Positions 1 through 8,729 of a stretch of DNA of 64,000 bases are shown piece after piece. The position numbers and the translations under genes were made by a program. Each line of letters begins with the position of its first letter. The stretch's first letter is position 1. Source of the DNA: JAUIJL01 sp965366625 (GTDB lineage Bacteria > Acidobacteriota > Thermoanaerobaculia > Multivoradales > J023); contig CBDUGP010000006.1 in NCBI GenBank assembly GCA_965366625.1, positions 62,001-126,000 of the forward strand, in the 5' to 3' direction. The notes under the pieces were generated by a model. The model did no database searches. It saw only the letters and a list, made by a program, of their open reading frames with translations, and was not told the DNA's origin.

Positions 1-110
1 GCCTCGATTGTCGGCTCCCGGGAGCAGCCGATGGGTCCCCATGCCAGGCCCAAGAGCACAAAGATCACGGCTGCCCGCCGATAGCCCTCGATCGATTCAC
101 TGCAATTCAA
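1..110 (-). CDS. Lipoprotein, N-terminus only (cut by window edge)
   Basis: Reading leftward from a TTG at 110 gives about 36 residues that form a lipoprotein-type signal peptide: a short n-region with Arg11-Arg12, a hydrophobic stretch (AAVIFVLLGLAWGPIG) and Cys29, followed by SREPTIE before the window ends. The TTG overlaps the stop codon of the upstream DUF389 gene (TTGA) and is preceded by GGGGAG eight bases away, so translational coupling is likely. A GTG at 68 is the alternative start but would leave almost no n-region. The -3 residue of the lipobox is Pro, which is atypical. The mature part lies outside the window, so no function can be given. Confidence 0.45.
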   Translation of the reverse strand, partial: MNCSESIEGYRRAAVIFVLLGLAWGPIGCSREPTIE

Positions 111-3100
111 AGTTCGTGCTCCCCATCACGCTCCACCGCGCCACGGCCTTCCAACGTGAAACGCTGTGCGCGGGACACGGAAAGATCGAATCGAATGTCC
201 TTGTCCACCCTCAAGGCAGTTTGTCTTTGTACCTCCGCAAAGGCGCTCAACGGCACGTCTTCCACAAACGAATGAATGGCCACGCGGACCCACAAAACGT
301 CTTTTCGATGGTCGAATCGCACTTCGCTGATGCGAAAAAGGTCCGATTCCACCTGCGCCAACCCCTGCATCACATGTCGCTTGGCTTGGGAGGTGCGAAC
401 GATTTCCAGGGTTTGAAAACTCAAGGGAATCGAAACCATCAACAAACCGACCCCGGCAAATGCCAACGATTTCCACACCGCGCCTCCTCGATCCTCCACG
501 CGGGGTCGAAAGCCCATCATCAGAAAAACCAAAGCCGCGGAAAGCACGATGGCACATAGGTTGGTGACAAAGAGCAACAACGCTCCACCAGCCAACGACA
601 GCTCCGATGCACCTAGGCCGAAGCCGACCACGCACAGCGGCGGCACCAAAGCCGCCGCAATCGCCACCCCAGGCAGGGCCGCGGCCACGGACGGTCGGCT
701 CACCGCATAGGCCGCCGCCGCGCCGGAGGCCAGAGCCACCGCCAAGTCGAGCAGACTCGGCGCTCCCCGAGCCAGGATCTCAGGGGTCGGCGAGATGCCT
801 GAAAAGATCAGCGGAAAAACCGAGCCCACCGCGATAGCAATGCCGACCCCTTTGATCGTCGAGGAAGCTGCTCGGCGCACCAAACGCAAATGCCCGCGAA
901 CGATTGCGTGGCCCATGCCGAGGATCGGGCTCATCAAGGGTGCCACCAACATGGCACCGATCACCACTGCGGCGCTGGATTGCATCAAGCCTAAGGTTGC
1001 GATCGCGGATGCCAAAGAAATCAAGATGTAGAAATCGATATCTGCCCTGGCGGCTTTGCGCATCGCCAATTGCACCCGGATGCGCTGTTCGTCGGTGAGG
1101 GCGGGCAAGGGGTTGGACAACCACTCCCAGAGCCGCCGACGCCAGAAACGAGGCGCGTTCTCTTTTTCCCGGACGACGATCGTCAAACCGGATCGCTCAG
1201 AGGCCAGCTCAACCGGAAAACCGCCCCAACGGCTTTGACCCAAGAGCCGGTCGACAGAGGCCCCCAAGAGGAGTAAATCCCGCGGGCCGACCTCCCGTTC
1301 AACGCCCCCGGCAACGGTCGCGGCTTCGACGAGAATCTCTCCGATTCGGTCGCTGCTTTCGGCCAGAAGCTGGTCAGGGTCGGAGCTGGTTTCCGCCGGG
1401 CCTTCAACGGCGCTTTTGGTTCGTTGAGCCAAACGCTTGGCGTGGGTCTGTAAAACCGCTTCGTGCCCCTTTGCGATGGAGGGATTCGGGGTCAAGACGT
1501 TCAGAATTGAGGTCTTCAAGGAACCAGTCTCTGGCCCCCCATCGACCGGGGCTCCAGCAACCGACACTCCAGTAACCGACACTCCAGCAACCGTGGAGAT
1601 CGCCTCCGCCAGCTCCAACGCCGTGGCGGCATGGGGTCCGCCGGCGGATGCGACCAACACCCGCTCCGCCTTTGCCGGCAAAGCACCTCTCACCACGGCA
1701 ATCGCCGAAGAGGTGGCGGCGAAAACTTTTTCTACCACCGGCTCGATATCCGAACTTCCAAAGGCCTCCGGCCAGCCCAAGATAAGAAAACTGGCTTCCA
1801 CTTCCGACACCGCGTCCAGAATGCCGTCCGCAACGGAAGGTGCCAATCGAACCAGCGGATGAACCGGCAAATCGGGCGGCAAACCCGCCTCGCTGACCGT
1901 CTTCTCCAATTGGTCCAACGTGCCTTGGGCCAGGATGCGGGCTTCATTCCAGGTCAGCTGTTCGATCAGCAGCTCAATGCGCAATACCAGCAGCTCCGCG
2001 TTGCGGGAAGCCGCCAAACCCGCCCCGACCTTCAGCAAGCTGGTTACGTTGAGGCCTTCACCGACCGCGACTAGCACACGATCTCGCGGTTCCTCGTCCT
2101 CTTCGGGCAGACGACCGACGAGATGTTTCTGTAAATCGGAAAGGGCTAATTCCCGACGTCCAAACACCACAAAGTAAACTCCGCCCAAGATCAACCAAGC
2201 GAGCCCGACGCCTAGATTGGCCTTGGGAAGGACCATGGAAAGAAATAAACAGCCCGCCGACACCAACGCGGGGATCAGGGGATGAAGGGGCAAAGTCAAC
2301 GAACCCGGCAGCCTATCCTTGGCACGGGTGCGGATATGCGGCCAAAAAGCCATTGACGACAACCAAAGCACGGCCAAAGCCACCCCGTTCGCCAAACCTT
2401 GCAAGTCCACCCCGCGCGCCAGCGCCCAAGCGGCGACCACCAACAGCCCGAGTGGAGCCAAGGCTACGCCTCGCTCGGACCGCCGGGCGGTCAAGGACTT
2501 CGGTGCCAACCCGTTGAAGGTCATCGAAGAAACCACGCGGATTCCACTCGCCAAGACCTGGGAAAGCCCCAGTAGGCAAAGGGCCACTCCCACCACCAGG
2601 GCCAATAAACTCAAGCGTTGGCTGCCAGGGTCGACGGTGGTGATGCCGGAGGGAGTCATCTCAGGGTGCACGCTACCGATCCACCATCCGACGACGCCGA
2701 TCAATGGCAACGCCAACCAAAGCACTGCCATCGGCAACAGCGCTCCGCGCGGCCGCCGGCGAATCAAACGCCTCCGAGAGAGCACCAAATATGGGCCCCA
2801 AAGCACCGAAGCCAATAGGGCCGGGCTGAATAGCTGATGGGATCCCAAGGGCGTAGCGAGCTTTTGATCCACCGCGAACGTGGGCTCAAAGAATGACGAC
2901 ACAAGCAGGACTGCCAAGACCGCTGCCGCCGCGGTGACCAAGGCCGAAGCGGCCCTGGAATGAGCTCGGGTGCCGATTAGCTCGTTGATCGCCACCGTTC
3001 CGATCACCAGCGCCAGAAGATCGCTGGAACTTAGGTTGAGCTGCCACAAACGCTCACCGGCCACGGCCAAACCCATGGCCACCCCTTTGGCCAAGAGGGC

Positions 3101-3397
3101 GGCCAGGGCACAGATGCCACCTAATTCGATCCAGGCCACGATGAAAGCCAACCTCGGATAGCCCGCGGACCACACCCATTCGGACGGACCGTGCTCGCCG
3201 GGCAACTCGAGCCAAGCCAAAAAAAGAGGTGAATAAAACACCCAGGCCAGGACGTAAGTCCAGGGCCCCGCGGATTGCACGAGTGTTTCAACCAGGGTGA
3301 GCTGAATGGCTAGGCTCAAACCCGCACCCAACGCCACCGCTGAAGGCCAAGACAGAAAACGGCTAACGCCGATTGCATCGCTCTTGAGATAAGGCAT
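107..3397 (-). CDS. Permease-like / UspA / DUF389 fusion membrane protein
   Basis: Predicted inner-membrane protein of 1096 residues made of three parts. Residues about 5-430 are a 10-12 helix bundle resembling the amino acid-polyamine-organocation permease fold. Residues about 440-740 are soluble and look like two universal-stress-protein (UspA) domains (for example DRVLVAVGEG and ERVLVASAGG strands). Residues about 745-985 are a DUF389 hydrophobic domain with the motif GAMLVAPLMSPILG and several helices, followed by a soluble tail. The start chosen (ATG at 3397) has AAGGAGA nine to fifteen bases upstream; a longer open frame to 3487 has no such site. Within the UspA part a 15-bp unit is repeated three times (VSVTGVSVAGAPVDG). 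Substrate unknown; a regulated transporter or channel is an inference. Confidence 0.8.
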   Translation of the reverse strand: MPYLKSDAIGVSRFLSWPSAVALGAGLSLAIQLTLVETLVQSAGPWTYVLAWVFYSPLFLAWLELPGEHGPSEWVWSAGYPRLAFIVAWIELGGICALAALLAKGVAMGLAVAGERLWQLNLSSSDLLALVIGTVAINELIGTRAHSRAASALVTAAAAVLAVLLVSSFFEPTFAVDQKLATPLGSHQLFSPALLASVLWGPYLVLSRRRLIRRRPRGALLPMAVLWLALPLIGVVGWWIGSVHPEMTPSGITTVDPGSQRLSLLALVVGVALCLLGLSQVLASGIRVVSSMTFNGLAPKSLTARRSERGVALAPLGLLVVAAWALARGVDLQGLANGVALAVLWLSSMAFWPHIRTRAKDRLPGSLTLPLHPLIPALVSAGCLFLSMVLPKANLGVGLAWLILGGVYFVVFGRRELALSDLQKHLVGRLPEEDEEPRDRVLVAVGEGLNVTSLLKVGAGLAASRNAELLVLRIELLIEQLTWNEARILAQGTLDQLEKTVSEAGLPPDLPVHPLVRLAPSVADGILDAVSEVEASFLILGWPEAFGSSDIEPVVEKVFAATSSAIAVVRGALPAKAERVLVASAGGPHAATALELAEAISTVAGVSVTGVSVAGAPVDGGPETGSLKTSILNVLTPNPSIAKGHEAVLQTHAKRLAQRTKSAVEGPAETSSDPDQLLAESSDRIGEILVEAATVAGGVEREVGPRDLLLLGASVDRLLGQSRWGGFPVELASERSGLTIVVREKENAPRFWRRRLWEWLSNPLPALTDEQRIRVQLAMRKAARADIDFYILISLASAIATLGLMQSSAAVVIGAMLVAPLMSPILGMGHAIVRGHLRLVRRAASSTIKGVGIAIAVGSVFPLIFSGISPTPEILARGAPSLLDLAVALASGAAAAYAVSRPSVAAALPGVAIAAALVPPLCVVGFGLGASELSLAGGALLLFVTNLCAIVLSAALVFLMMGFRPRVEDRGGAVWKSLAFAGVGLLMVSIPLSFQTLEIVRTSQAKRHVMQGLAQVESDLFRISEVRFDHRKDVLWVRVAIHSFVEDVPLSAFAEVQRQTALRVDKDIRFDLSVSRAQRFTLEGRGAVERDGEHEL
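1551..1595. repeat. 15-bp in-frame tandem repeat, 3 copies
   Basis: Three near-identical copies of a 15-bp unit (plus-strand GCTCCAGCAACCGAC and variants) inside the UspA portion of the DUF389 fusion gene. The length is a multiple of three, so the frame is kept. Confidence 0.85.
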
Positions 3398-3408
3398 AGT
3401 TGATGCTA

Positions 3409-3415
3409 TCTCCTT
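3409..3415 (-). promoter_or_regulatory. Ribosome binding site deciding the DUF389 fusion start
   Basis: AAGGAGA on the minus strand, 11 bases before the ATG at 3397. It selects this start over in-frame codons further upstream. Confidence 0.7.
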
Positions 3416-3591
3416 GTCTGACTTGATCGCAAAGGAAGGTCCGGATCCGCAGGGCCGGCGTGGAAGAGCTTCCAGACTTTTCCCCAAACTCTAGATGGAC
3501 AAGCTGGTTTTGGGTTCTGGTAGGCTCATTCTGCCGGAGGTTCTTAAAAACCACCGTCACTCAATGACTACACACCACGAAAGAGGTACCG

Positions 3592-4374
3592 ATGCTTAAG
3601 AGAGTTCTAATTTTGACCTGCCTTTCCCTGCTCGTTGTGCCGGCCGGCGCGCAAGAAATGACCGTCGACGAGCTGGTCGAAAAGAATATCGAGGCCATGG
3701 GAGGCCGCAAGGCATGGGACGAGGTCAAAACAGCCCGAATTGTCGGCAAGATGGTGATGGGATCGACCATGGAAGTCCCCATCTCCGTGGTCTACCAGCG
3801 CCCGGGCAAAGTGCGTATGGAAATGGAGATGCAGGGCCAGACGATCATCCAAGCCTACGACGGCGAAAAAGGCTGGCAAATCATGCCGTTGATGGGCAAA
3901 ACAGAGCCTCAGGCCATGACCGACGATGAAGCCAAGATGGTCAAGAGCCAGAGCGACTTCGAAGGCCCACTCTTCGACTACAAGACCAAAGGCCATTCGG
4001 TCGAGCTGATGGGTGTGGAAGAAGTGGAAGGCACCGAGGCTTATAAGCTCAAGATCACCCTCGACACCGGTGATATCACCTACTCCTATCTCGACACAGA
4101 GTCCTTCCTGGAATTCCAACAAGAAGGAAAAACCCGTGCCCAAACGGGTCAAGAAATCAGCACCACCACGACCCTCGGCGACTACAAAGAAATCGGTTCC
4201 TTGCTGCTCGCCCACAGCCGCGAAATCAAACCTGAAGGCGCACCCCAAAGCCTGATGATTGTGATCGATTCCGTAGAACTCAACCCCGAAGGAATCGCGG
4301 ACGAGCATTTCGCCATGCCCGCAGTGGAGACGGTTGAAGAAGAACCCGACGACGGCGAAGAAGGCGACAGCTGA
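3592..4374 (+). CDS. Secreted LolA-like / outer membrane lipoprotein-sorting family protein
   Basis: A 260-residue exported protein. Residues 1-20 are a signal peptide (MLKRVLILTCLSLLVVPAGA) with cleavage expected before Gln21. The mature start MTVDELVEKNIEAMGG and the following beta-rich body (IVGKMVMG, YDGEKGWQIMP, YSYLDTES) resemble the LolA/LolB-like periplasmic half-barrel proteins often annotated as outer membrane lipoprotein-sorting protein. The last 20 residues are very acidic (EEEPDDGEEGDS). RBS AGAGG lies six bases before the ATG. It is followed by a strong hairpin terminator, so it is probably a single-gene unit. True lipoprotein transport is not shown; many family members have unknown ligands. 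Confidence 0.7.
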   Translation: MLKRVLILTCLSLLVVPAGAQEMTVDELVEKNIEAMGGRKAWDEVKTARIVGKMVMGSTMEVPISVVYQRPGKVRMEMEMQGQTIIQAYDGEKGWQIMPLMGKTEPQAMTDDEAKMVKSQSDFEGPLFDYKTKGHSVELMGVEEVEGTEAYKLKITLDTGDITYSYLDTESFLEFQQEGKTRAQTGQEISTTTTLGDYKEIGSLLLAHSREIKPEGAPQSLMIVIDSVELNPEGIADEHFAMPAVETVEEEPDDGEEGDS

Positions 4375-4426
4375 ACACCGGCAGGTTCGTCGAGCGCTAG
4401 AGATATCAAGAAGAGCATCGCGATAA

Positions 4427-4470
4427 GCACCGAGATGCCCCGTTTCACTGCGGGCCCAGCATCTCGGTGC
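4427..4470 (+). terminator. Hairpin terminator after the LolA-like gene
   Basis: A perfect 12-bp stem (GCACCGAGATGC pairing with GCATCTCGGTGC) around a 20-base loop, then TCCTCTTTG. It sits 53 bases after the stop codon. The trailing T-run is short, so intrinsic termination is likely but not certain. Confidence 0.65.
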
Positions 4471-4633
4471 TCCTCTTTGAGGCTCCATTGCAGGGCTCGA
4501 CGCTAACCGACTCGATGCCAACCTGACTCCTCCCCTTCCCTTCGATCCCCGAGCAGTCGGTCCGACACGATTGACTGCCCGCCTGTCAGCAATCGCCCTT
4601 TTGATTCTTCTGATTCCTCGCGGAGACTTCCCT

Positions 4634-7600
4634 ATGGTTTTGCGCATGCTCTACAGCCCTCCCGTTCCATTCCCGAAAGCCGCCCGCCTCCTTGCCGCTT
4701 GCGCCTTGCTCACCGTTGGATTAAGCCCAGTAGCCCTGGCTGAGGCCACGGACGTCTCGGCTATCGAGCAAGAGCCGCCTACGACCACCGAGAAAACCGC
4801 CGAACCCGCCAAAAAGCCCAAGCCTGCCTTCAGCTCCAATACTTTCGGCGGTCTGCGCGCTCGGGCTATCGGACCGGCCATCATGAGCGGGCGGGTTTCG
4901 TCGATCGACGCGACCTCCACCGATCCCCTGACGATCTACATCGGCGCCGCCAGTGGCGGCCTGTGGAAGTCCACCGACGCCGGCACCACTTTCAAACCGA
5001 TTTTCGACGACCATCCGCAATCCATCGGCGTGGTGAAGCTGGCACCCTCGGATCCGAGCACGGTTTGGGTCGGAACCGGTGAATCGTGGACGCGCAACAG
5101 CGTGTCGTACGGCCAGGGGGTCTTTAAATCCACCGACGCCGGCGATTCGTGGCAGCTGATGGGTTTGGAAGACACCGAGCGCATCAGCACGATTCGCATC
5201 CATCCCAAAGACCCCAACATCGTCTACGTCTGCGCCACGGGCCCGCTTTTTCACGACCATACGGCCCGCGGCCTGTTCAAGACCACCGACGCCGGCGAGA
5301 CTTGGAACAAAATCCTCTATGTCGACGAGAAAACCGGCTGTGCCGACATGGACATGGATCCCCAAGAGCCGGAGGTTCTCTACGCCGCCATGTGGCAATT
5401 CCGTCGCTCAGCCCACTTCTTCGAATCCGGCGGACCGGGCAGCGGCCTGTTTCGATCCACCGACGGCGGTGAGACTTGGCAGGAAACCCGTCAAGGTCTG
5501 CCGGAAGGAAATTTGGGTCGAATCGCCGTTGCGGTGGCTCCCTCCCGGCCCAACGTGGTTTACGCCACCGTAGAAGCCGAGCACACAGCCCTCTATCGCT
5601 CCGATGATCTCGGTCAATCATGGCGTGAAGTCAACGCGTCGCAGAACGTTCAGATGCGCCCCTTTTACTTCAGCGAGCTGGTGGTCGATCCCACCGACCA
5701 CAATCGGGTTTACAAACCCGGCTTCATGCTGACCATCAGCGTCGACGGGGGCAAGAGCTTCACCTCCCTATTTGGTAGCGGCTTCGGTTCCTCCGTGCAC
5801 CCCGACCATCACGCGTTGTGGATCAATCCCAACAATCCTCACGAGATCTTGCTGGGAACCGACGGCGGGGTCTATTTATCCCAAGATCGCGCCACCCGTT
5901 GGAATCATTTGAAGACTTTGCCCCTTTCACAGCCCTACCACGTCAATGTCGACAACGACACGCCCTACAACGTTTACGGCGGCCTGCAGGACAACGGTAG
6001 CTGGACGGGACCGTCGCGGTCGACGGGTGGAATCGTCGCCGGGGCCTGGCAGATGCTCAGCTTTGGCGATGGTTTTTGGGTGATTCCAGATCCCGAAGAT
6101 TCCAATACGGTTTATTCGGAAATCCAAGGCGGACGCCTGCTGCGGGTGGACAAAAAGCTCGGCACTGCCAAAAGTATTTACCCCTTCCCTATCGACGGAC
6201 AAGACAAGCTTCGATTCAATTGGAACTCGCCGATCTACATTTCACCCAACGATCCCGCGACCCTCTATTTCGGCTCACAATTTCTCCACCGCTCTCGGGA
6301 TCGAGGTGAGAGCTGGGAAACCATTTCTCCAGATCTCACCACCGACGACCCGACCAAGCAGCGCCAACGGGAATCTGGGGGTTTGAGCATCGACAATTCC
6401 ACCGCCGAGAACCATTGCACGATTTTCACCATCAGCGAGTCGCGCAAGAATCCCCAAGTGATCTGGGTCGGCACGGACGACGGCAACCTTCAAATCAGCC
6501 GTGACGCGGGAGCAACTTGGACCAACGTGGCCCCCAACGTTCCCGAGATCCCAGCAGGCGCTTGGGTTTCAGAGATCCACGCCGGCGCGCACGACGAAGC
6601 CACCGCCTTTGCCACCTGGGATGGGCATTGGACCGGCGACTTCAACCCGTATGTTTTCAAAACCACCGACTATGGGAAAAATTGGACCGCCCTCGGCCTG
6701 GACTCCCTGGAAGGTTACGCCCACGTGGTCAAGCAGGATCCGGTCAACCCGAATCTGCTCTTCGTAGGCACGGAGACCGGACTTTGGATCTCCCTGGACG
6801 GCGGTCTGCAATGGGCCCGTTTCAAGGAAAATCTTCCGCCGGTGCCGGTCCACGATCTGACGATCCAAGAACGCGAAGGTGATTTGGTCATCGCCACCCA
6901 CGGGCGGGGCTTTTACATTCTCGACGACCTGACCCCCTTGCGGGCGCTCACCGTTGATGCGCTGAAGGAAACAGTGGTGCTCTTGCCCTCCAAACCCGCT
7001 GAAATGTTCGTCAGCGGCAGCGCCTTCCCCTTCTCCATCGGTGCGGACGACGAATTCGTCGGCGAAAGTCTGAGCGAAACCGCCAGCATCGTTTATTACC
7101 TCTCGAAGCGACACCTTTTCGGCGACCTCAAGGTCGAGATTTTTGATGCCTCGGGCAAGCTGATCACCACCCTTCAAGGGGGCAAGCGGAAGGGCATCAA
7201 CCGGGTCAGCTGGCCGATGAGATACAAGGCCCCAAAACTGCCCGCCGCGACCAACTTGGTGCCCGCTTTCTCCGGCCCGCGGGTTCCAGAAGGGACTTAT
7301 ACCGTCAAGCTCACCAAGGGAAAGACCATCCTAGAGGGTGAGGTCCAACTAGTGCCGGACCAGCGCAGCCCGTATCCGGAAGCGGATCGCAAGCTCCAAC
7401 AGAAAACGGCCTTGGACATCTACGACGCCCTTGAGCAGCTGACCTACCTGACCGAGAACCTCACCACGATCCGGGATCAATCCCGGGATCGTGCAGCGAA
7501 CGCGAAGAAAGCAGCTGACCGGAAGAAGCTCGAAAGCCTAGGCCAGTCGGCGGAGGATATGAGAGCCGGTTTGGTTTCGACCAGCAAGGCGGGGTGGCTA

Positions 7601-7939
7601 TCGGGTGATGAGAAACTCCGAGAAAACCTCGGCGCTCTTTTCGGCAGCGTCAGCAGCTACGATGGCCGGCCGACAGACTCACAGATGGAGGAGATCGAAA
7701 AGCTCCTCGCCCAGCTCGAAAGCGCGAAAAAACAAGTCGCGTCCTTGGTGCAAGGCGAGTTGGCTGCAATCAATCAGCTGCTGAGCAAACGAGGTGCTGA
7801 GACGATCGAGCTGGTGGACGAGACCCAGTGGATGGCGGAAAACAGCGGCACCGGAGCGTCCGCGGCCGCGCTACTGAGTTCCAAACACTCGCGGGAAATG
7901 CTGCGAAAGATGCTCTTTCACAGCTTCTCGGGGCTCTGA
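4634..7939 (+). CDS. Secreted Asp-box (VPS10/sortilin-like) beta-propeller protein, copy 1
   Basis: Exported protein of 1101 residues. After a signal peptide (hydrophobic core AARLLAACALLTVGL, cleavage near ALAEA) it carries many BNR/Asp-box turns, including KSTDAGTTF, KSTDAGDSW, KTTDAGETW, RSTDGGETW and ISRDAGATW, which build one or two 10-bladed VPS10-type propellers over residues about 60-770. The C-terminal third has a FlgD-like segment (residues about 810-900, GLKVEIFDASGK-like strands) and a helical end. Such proteins are usually annotated as glycosyl hydrolases without proof of activity. The ATG at 4634 is preferred to one at 4571 because GGAGA precedes it by seven bases and the signal peptide starts there. 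A divergent paralogue lies at 20947-24309. Confidence 0.8.
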   Translation: MVLRMLYSPPVPFPKAARLLAACALLTVGLSPVALAEATDVSAIEQEPPTTTEKTAEPAKKPKPAFSSNTFGGLRARAIGPAIMSGRVSSIDATSTDPLTIYIGAASGGLWKSTDAGTTFKPIFDDHPQSIGVVKLAPSDPSTVWVGTGESWTRNSVSYGQGVFKSTDAGDSWQLMGLEDTERISTIRIHPKDPNIVYVCATGPLFHDHTARGLFKTTDAGETWNKILYVDEKTGCADMDMDPQEPEVLYAAMWQFRRSAHFFESGGPGSGLFRSTDGGETWQETRQGLPEGNLGRIAVAVAPSRPNVVYATVEAEHTALYRSDDLGQSWREVNASQNVQMRPFYFSELVVDPTDHNRVYKPGFMLTISVDGGKSFTSLFGSGFGSSVHPDHHALWINPNNPHEILLGTDGGVYLSQDRATRWNHLKTLPLSQPYHVNVDNDTPYNVYGGLQDNGSWTGPSRSTGGIVAGAWQMLSFGDGFWVIPDPEDSNTVYSEIQGGRLLRVDKKLGTAKSIYPFPIDGQDKLRFNWNSPIYISPNDPATLYFGSQFLHRSRDRGESWETISPDLTTDDPTKQRQRESGGLSIDNSTAENHCTIFTISESRKNPQVIWVGTDDGNLQISRDAGATWTNVAPNVPEIPAGAWVSEIHAGAHDEATAFATWDGHWTGDFNPYVFKTTDYGKNWTALGLDSLEGYAHVVKQDPVNPNLLFVGTETGLWISLDGGLQWARFKENLPPVPVHDLTIQEREGDLVIATHGRGFYILDDLTPLRALTVDALKETVVLLPSKPAEMFVSGSAFPFSIGADDEFVGESLSETASIVYYLSKRHLFGDLKVEIFDASGKLITTLQGGKRKGINRVSWPMRYKAPKLPAATNLVPAFSGPRVPEGTYTVKLTKGKTILEGEVQLVPDQRSPYPEADRKLQQKTALDIYDALEQLTYLTENLTTIRDQSRDRAANAKKAADRKKLESLGQSAEDMRAGLVSTSKAGWLSGDEKLRENLGALFGSVSSYDGRPTDSQMEEIEKLLAQLESAKKQVASLVQGELAAINQLLSKRGAETIELVDETQWMAENSGTGASAAALLSSKHSREMLRKMLFHSFSGL

Positions 7940-7951
7940 GATTGGATAGGA

Positions 7952-7981
7952 GACCCATCCAGGTTTGCTACCTGGTGGGTC
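7952..7981. terminator. Bidirectional hairpin between convergent genes; also head of a degenerate dispersed repeat
   Basis: GACCCA-T-CCAGGT / TTGCT / ACCTGG-TGGGTC forms a 12-bp stem with one bulged T and a five-base loop, between the stops of the Asp-box gene (plus) and the MerB-like gene (minus). No T-run follows. The right arm and the next 20 bases (to about 8001) resemble the start of the dispersed repeat at 29307 and 63824. Confidence 0.5.
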
Positions 7982-8001
7982 GGCGCCGCGTCCTGTGCGG
8001 G

Positions 8002-8676
8002 TCAGAGCTGCCAGAATTCCGACATCAGGCCGACCCAGGTGAGTCGCCCTTGAAGCTCGGGCCGTACCTTCGGCCGCCAGTCGGGGCTCAGCCGGTCGTG
8101 ATACCAGATTCGGGCCAGCTCCCAAGCTCGATTCATCGGCAGGAGCGCTCCCACCGTCAGCTGTGTTTCAGATTCCCAACGCTCTACGTGTTCTTCCGAC
8201 CGGAAGAAAAGAATGGTGCTTCACGTGAAGCCAATGTCGTGCCACCACTTCCGAGCAGGAACGACAAATCCCATCTGAACCGTATCGCCCAACAGCCTGC
8301 CGTCTCGAATCTCTAGATGCACCGTGTCCGTACCGGCGAATCCGTCGGACCGGATTTCTCCATCGGCGTTGAGGGCCGCCGGGATTCCCAAGGCATCCCA
8401 AGCGCAATTGGCCCAGTATTGGCGGCCACCCACCCGGGTTTGGTGGGATGTGGGGGACGCGGAAAACGGCAAGGCACGTTCGATTTGCCGAGAGCCCCTC
8501 TTCAGGACAATCGCGTGCAGCTCATCCAAGACGTCGAACGCGTCACCGGTTTGCTTTTCATCGAGGCCGACGGCAGCCGACACCTTTTCCACCGAAGGAG
8601 CACGGCCGGTATCTACAAAATAACGATAGACTTCCAAACGAACCGCATGCTCAACAGGACCATAAACAGCAGACAT
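8002..8676 (-). CDS. MerB-family (alkylmercury lyase-like) selenoprotein, Sec152
   Basis: Reading through an in-frame UGA (8221-8223) gives a 224-residue protein, close to the 212 residues of E. coli MerB. MerB cleaves the carbon-mercury bond of organomercurials using Cys96, Asp99 and Cys159. Here NCAWDALGIP supplies Cys91 and Asp94 at the C-x-x-D positions, and the UGA falls exactly where Cys159 aligns (five residues before the FF of STILFFRSEEHVERW, against CCHVHFF in MerB); the Cys-to-Cys/Sec spacing is 61 against 63. The 72 codons after the UGA continue without a stop and keep the family's end (AWELARIWYHDRLSPDW, GLMSEFW). A SECIS-like hairpin follows the UGA. The ATG at 8676 has GAGGAGG five bases upstream. 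It lies 53 bases after nadC and may be cotranscribed. Whether it acts on organomercurials is not known; an ordinary stop giving a 151-residue fragment is the alternative. Confidence 0.8.
8191..8208 (-). promoter_or_regulatory. Predicted bacterial SECIS hairpin of the MerB-like gene
   Basis: On the mRNA, UUCUUCC pairs perfectly with GGAAGAA around a GGUC tetraloop. The loop begins 20 bases after the UGA (19 intervening bases). E. coli fdhF has GGUC in the same place with 18 intervening bases, where the loop Gs contact SelB. Confidence 0.7.
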
Positions 8677-8729
8677 CCATTCCTCCTCGAAACAGTTGCC
8701 GCGATGCTAGCACTTTCCTGCCGAACGAT

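Noticed and set aside
3607..4647. A 346-codon open frame on the minus strand over the LolA-like gene
   Set aside because: Antisense to a gene with signal peptide, RBS and terminator; its low-complexity His/Phe-rich product looks like a shadow.
8221..8676. A 151-residue truncated MerB-like gene ending at the UGA
   Set aside because: The frame continues for 72 family-like codons, the UGA replaces a catalytic Cys, and a SECIS-like hairpin follows; read-through as Sec explains all of this better than a nonsense mutation.
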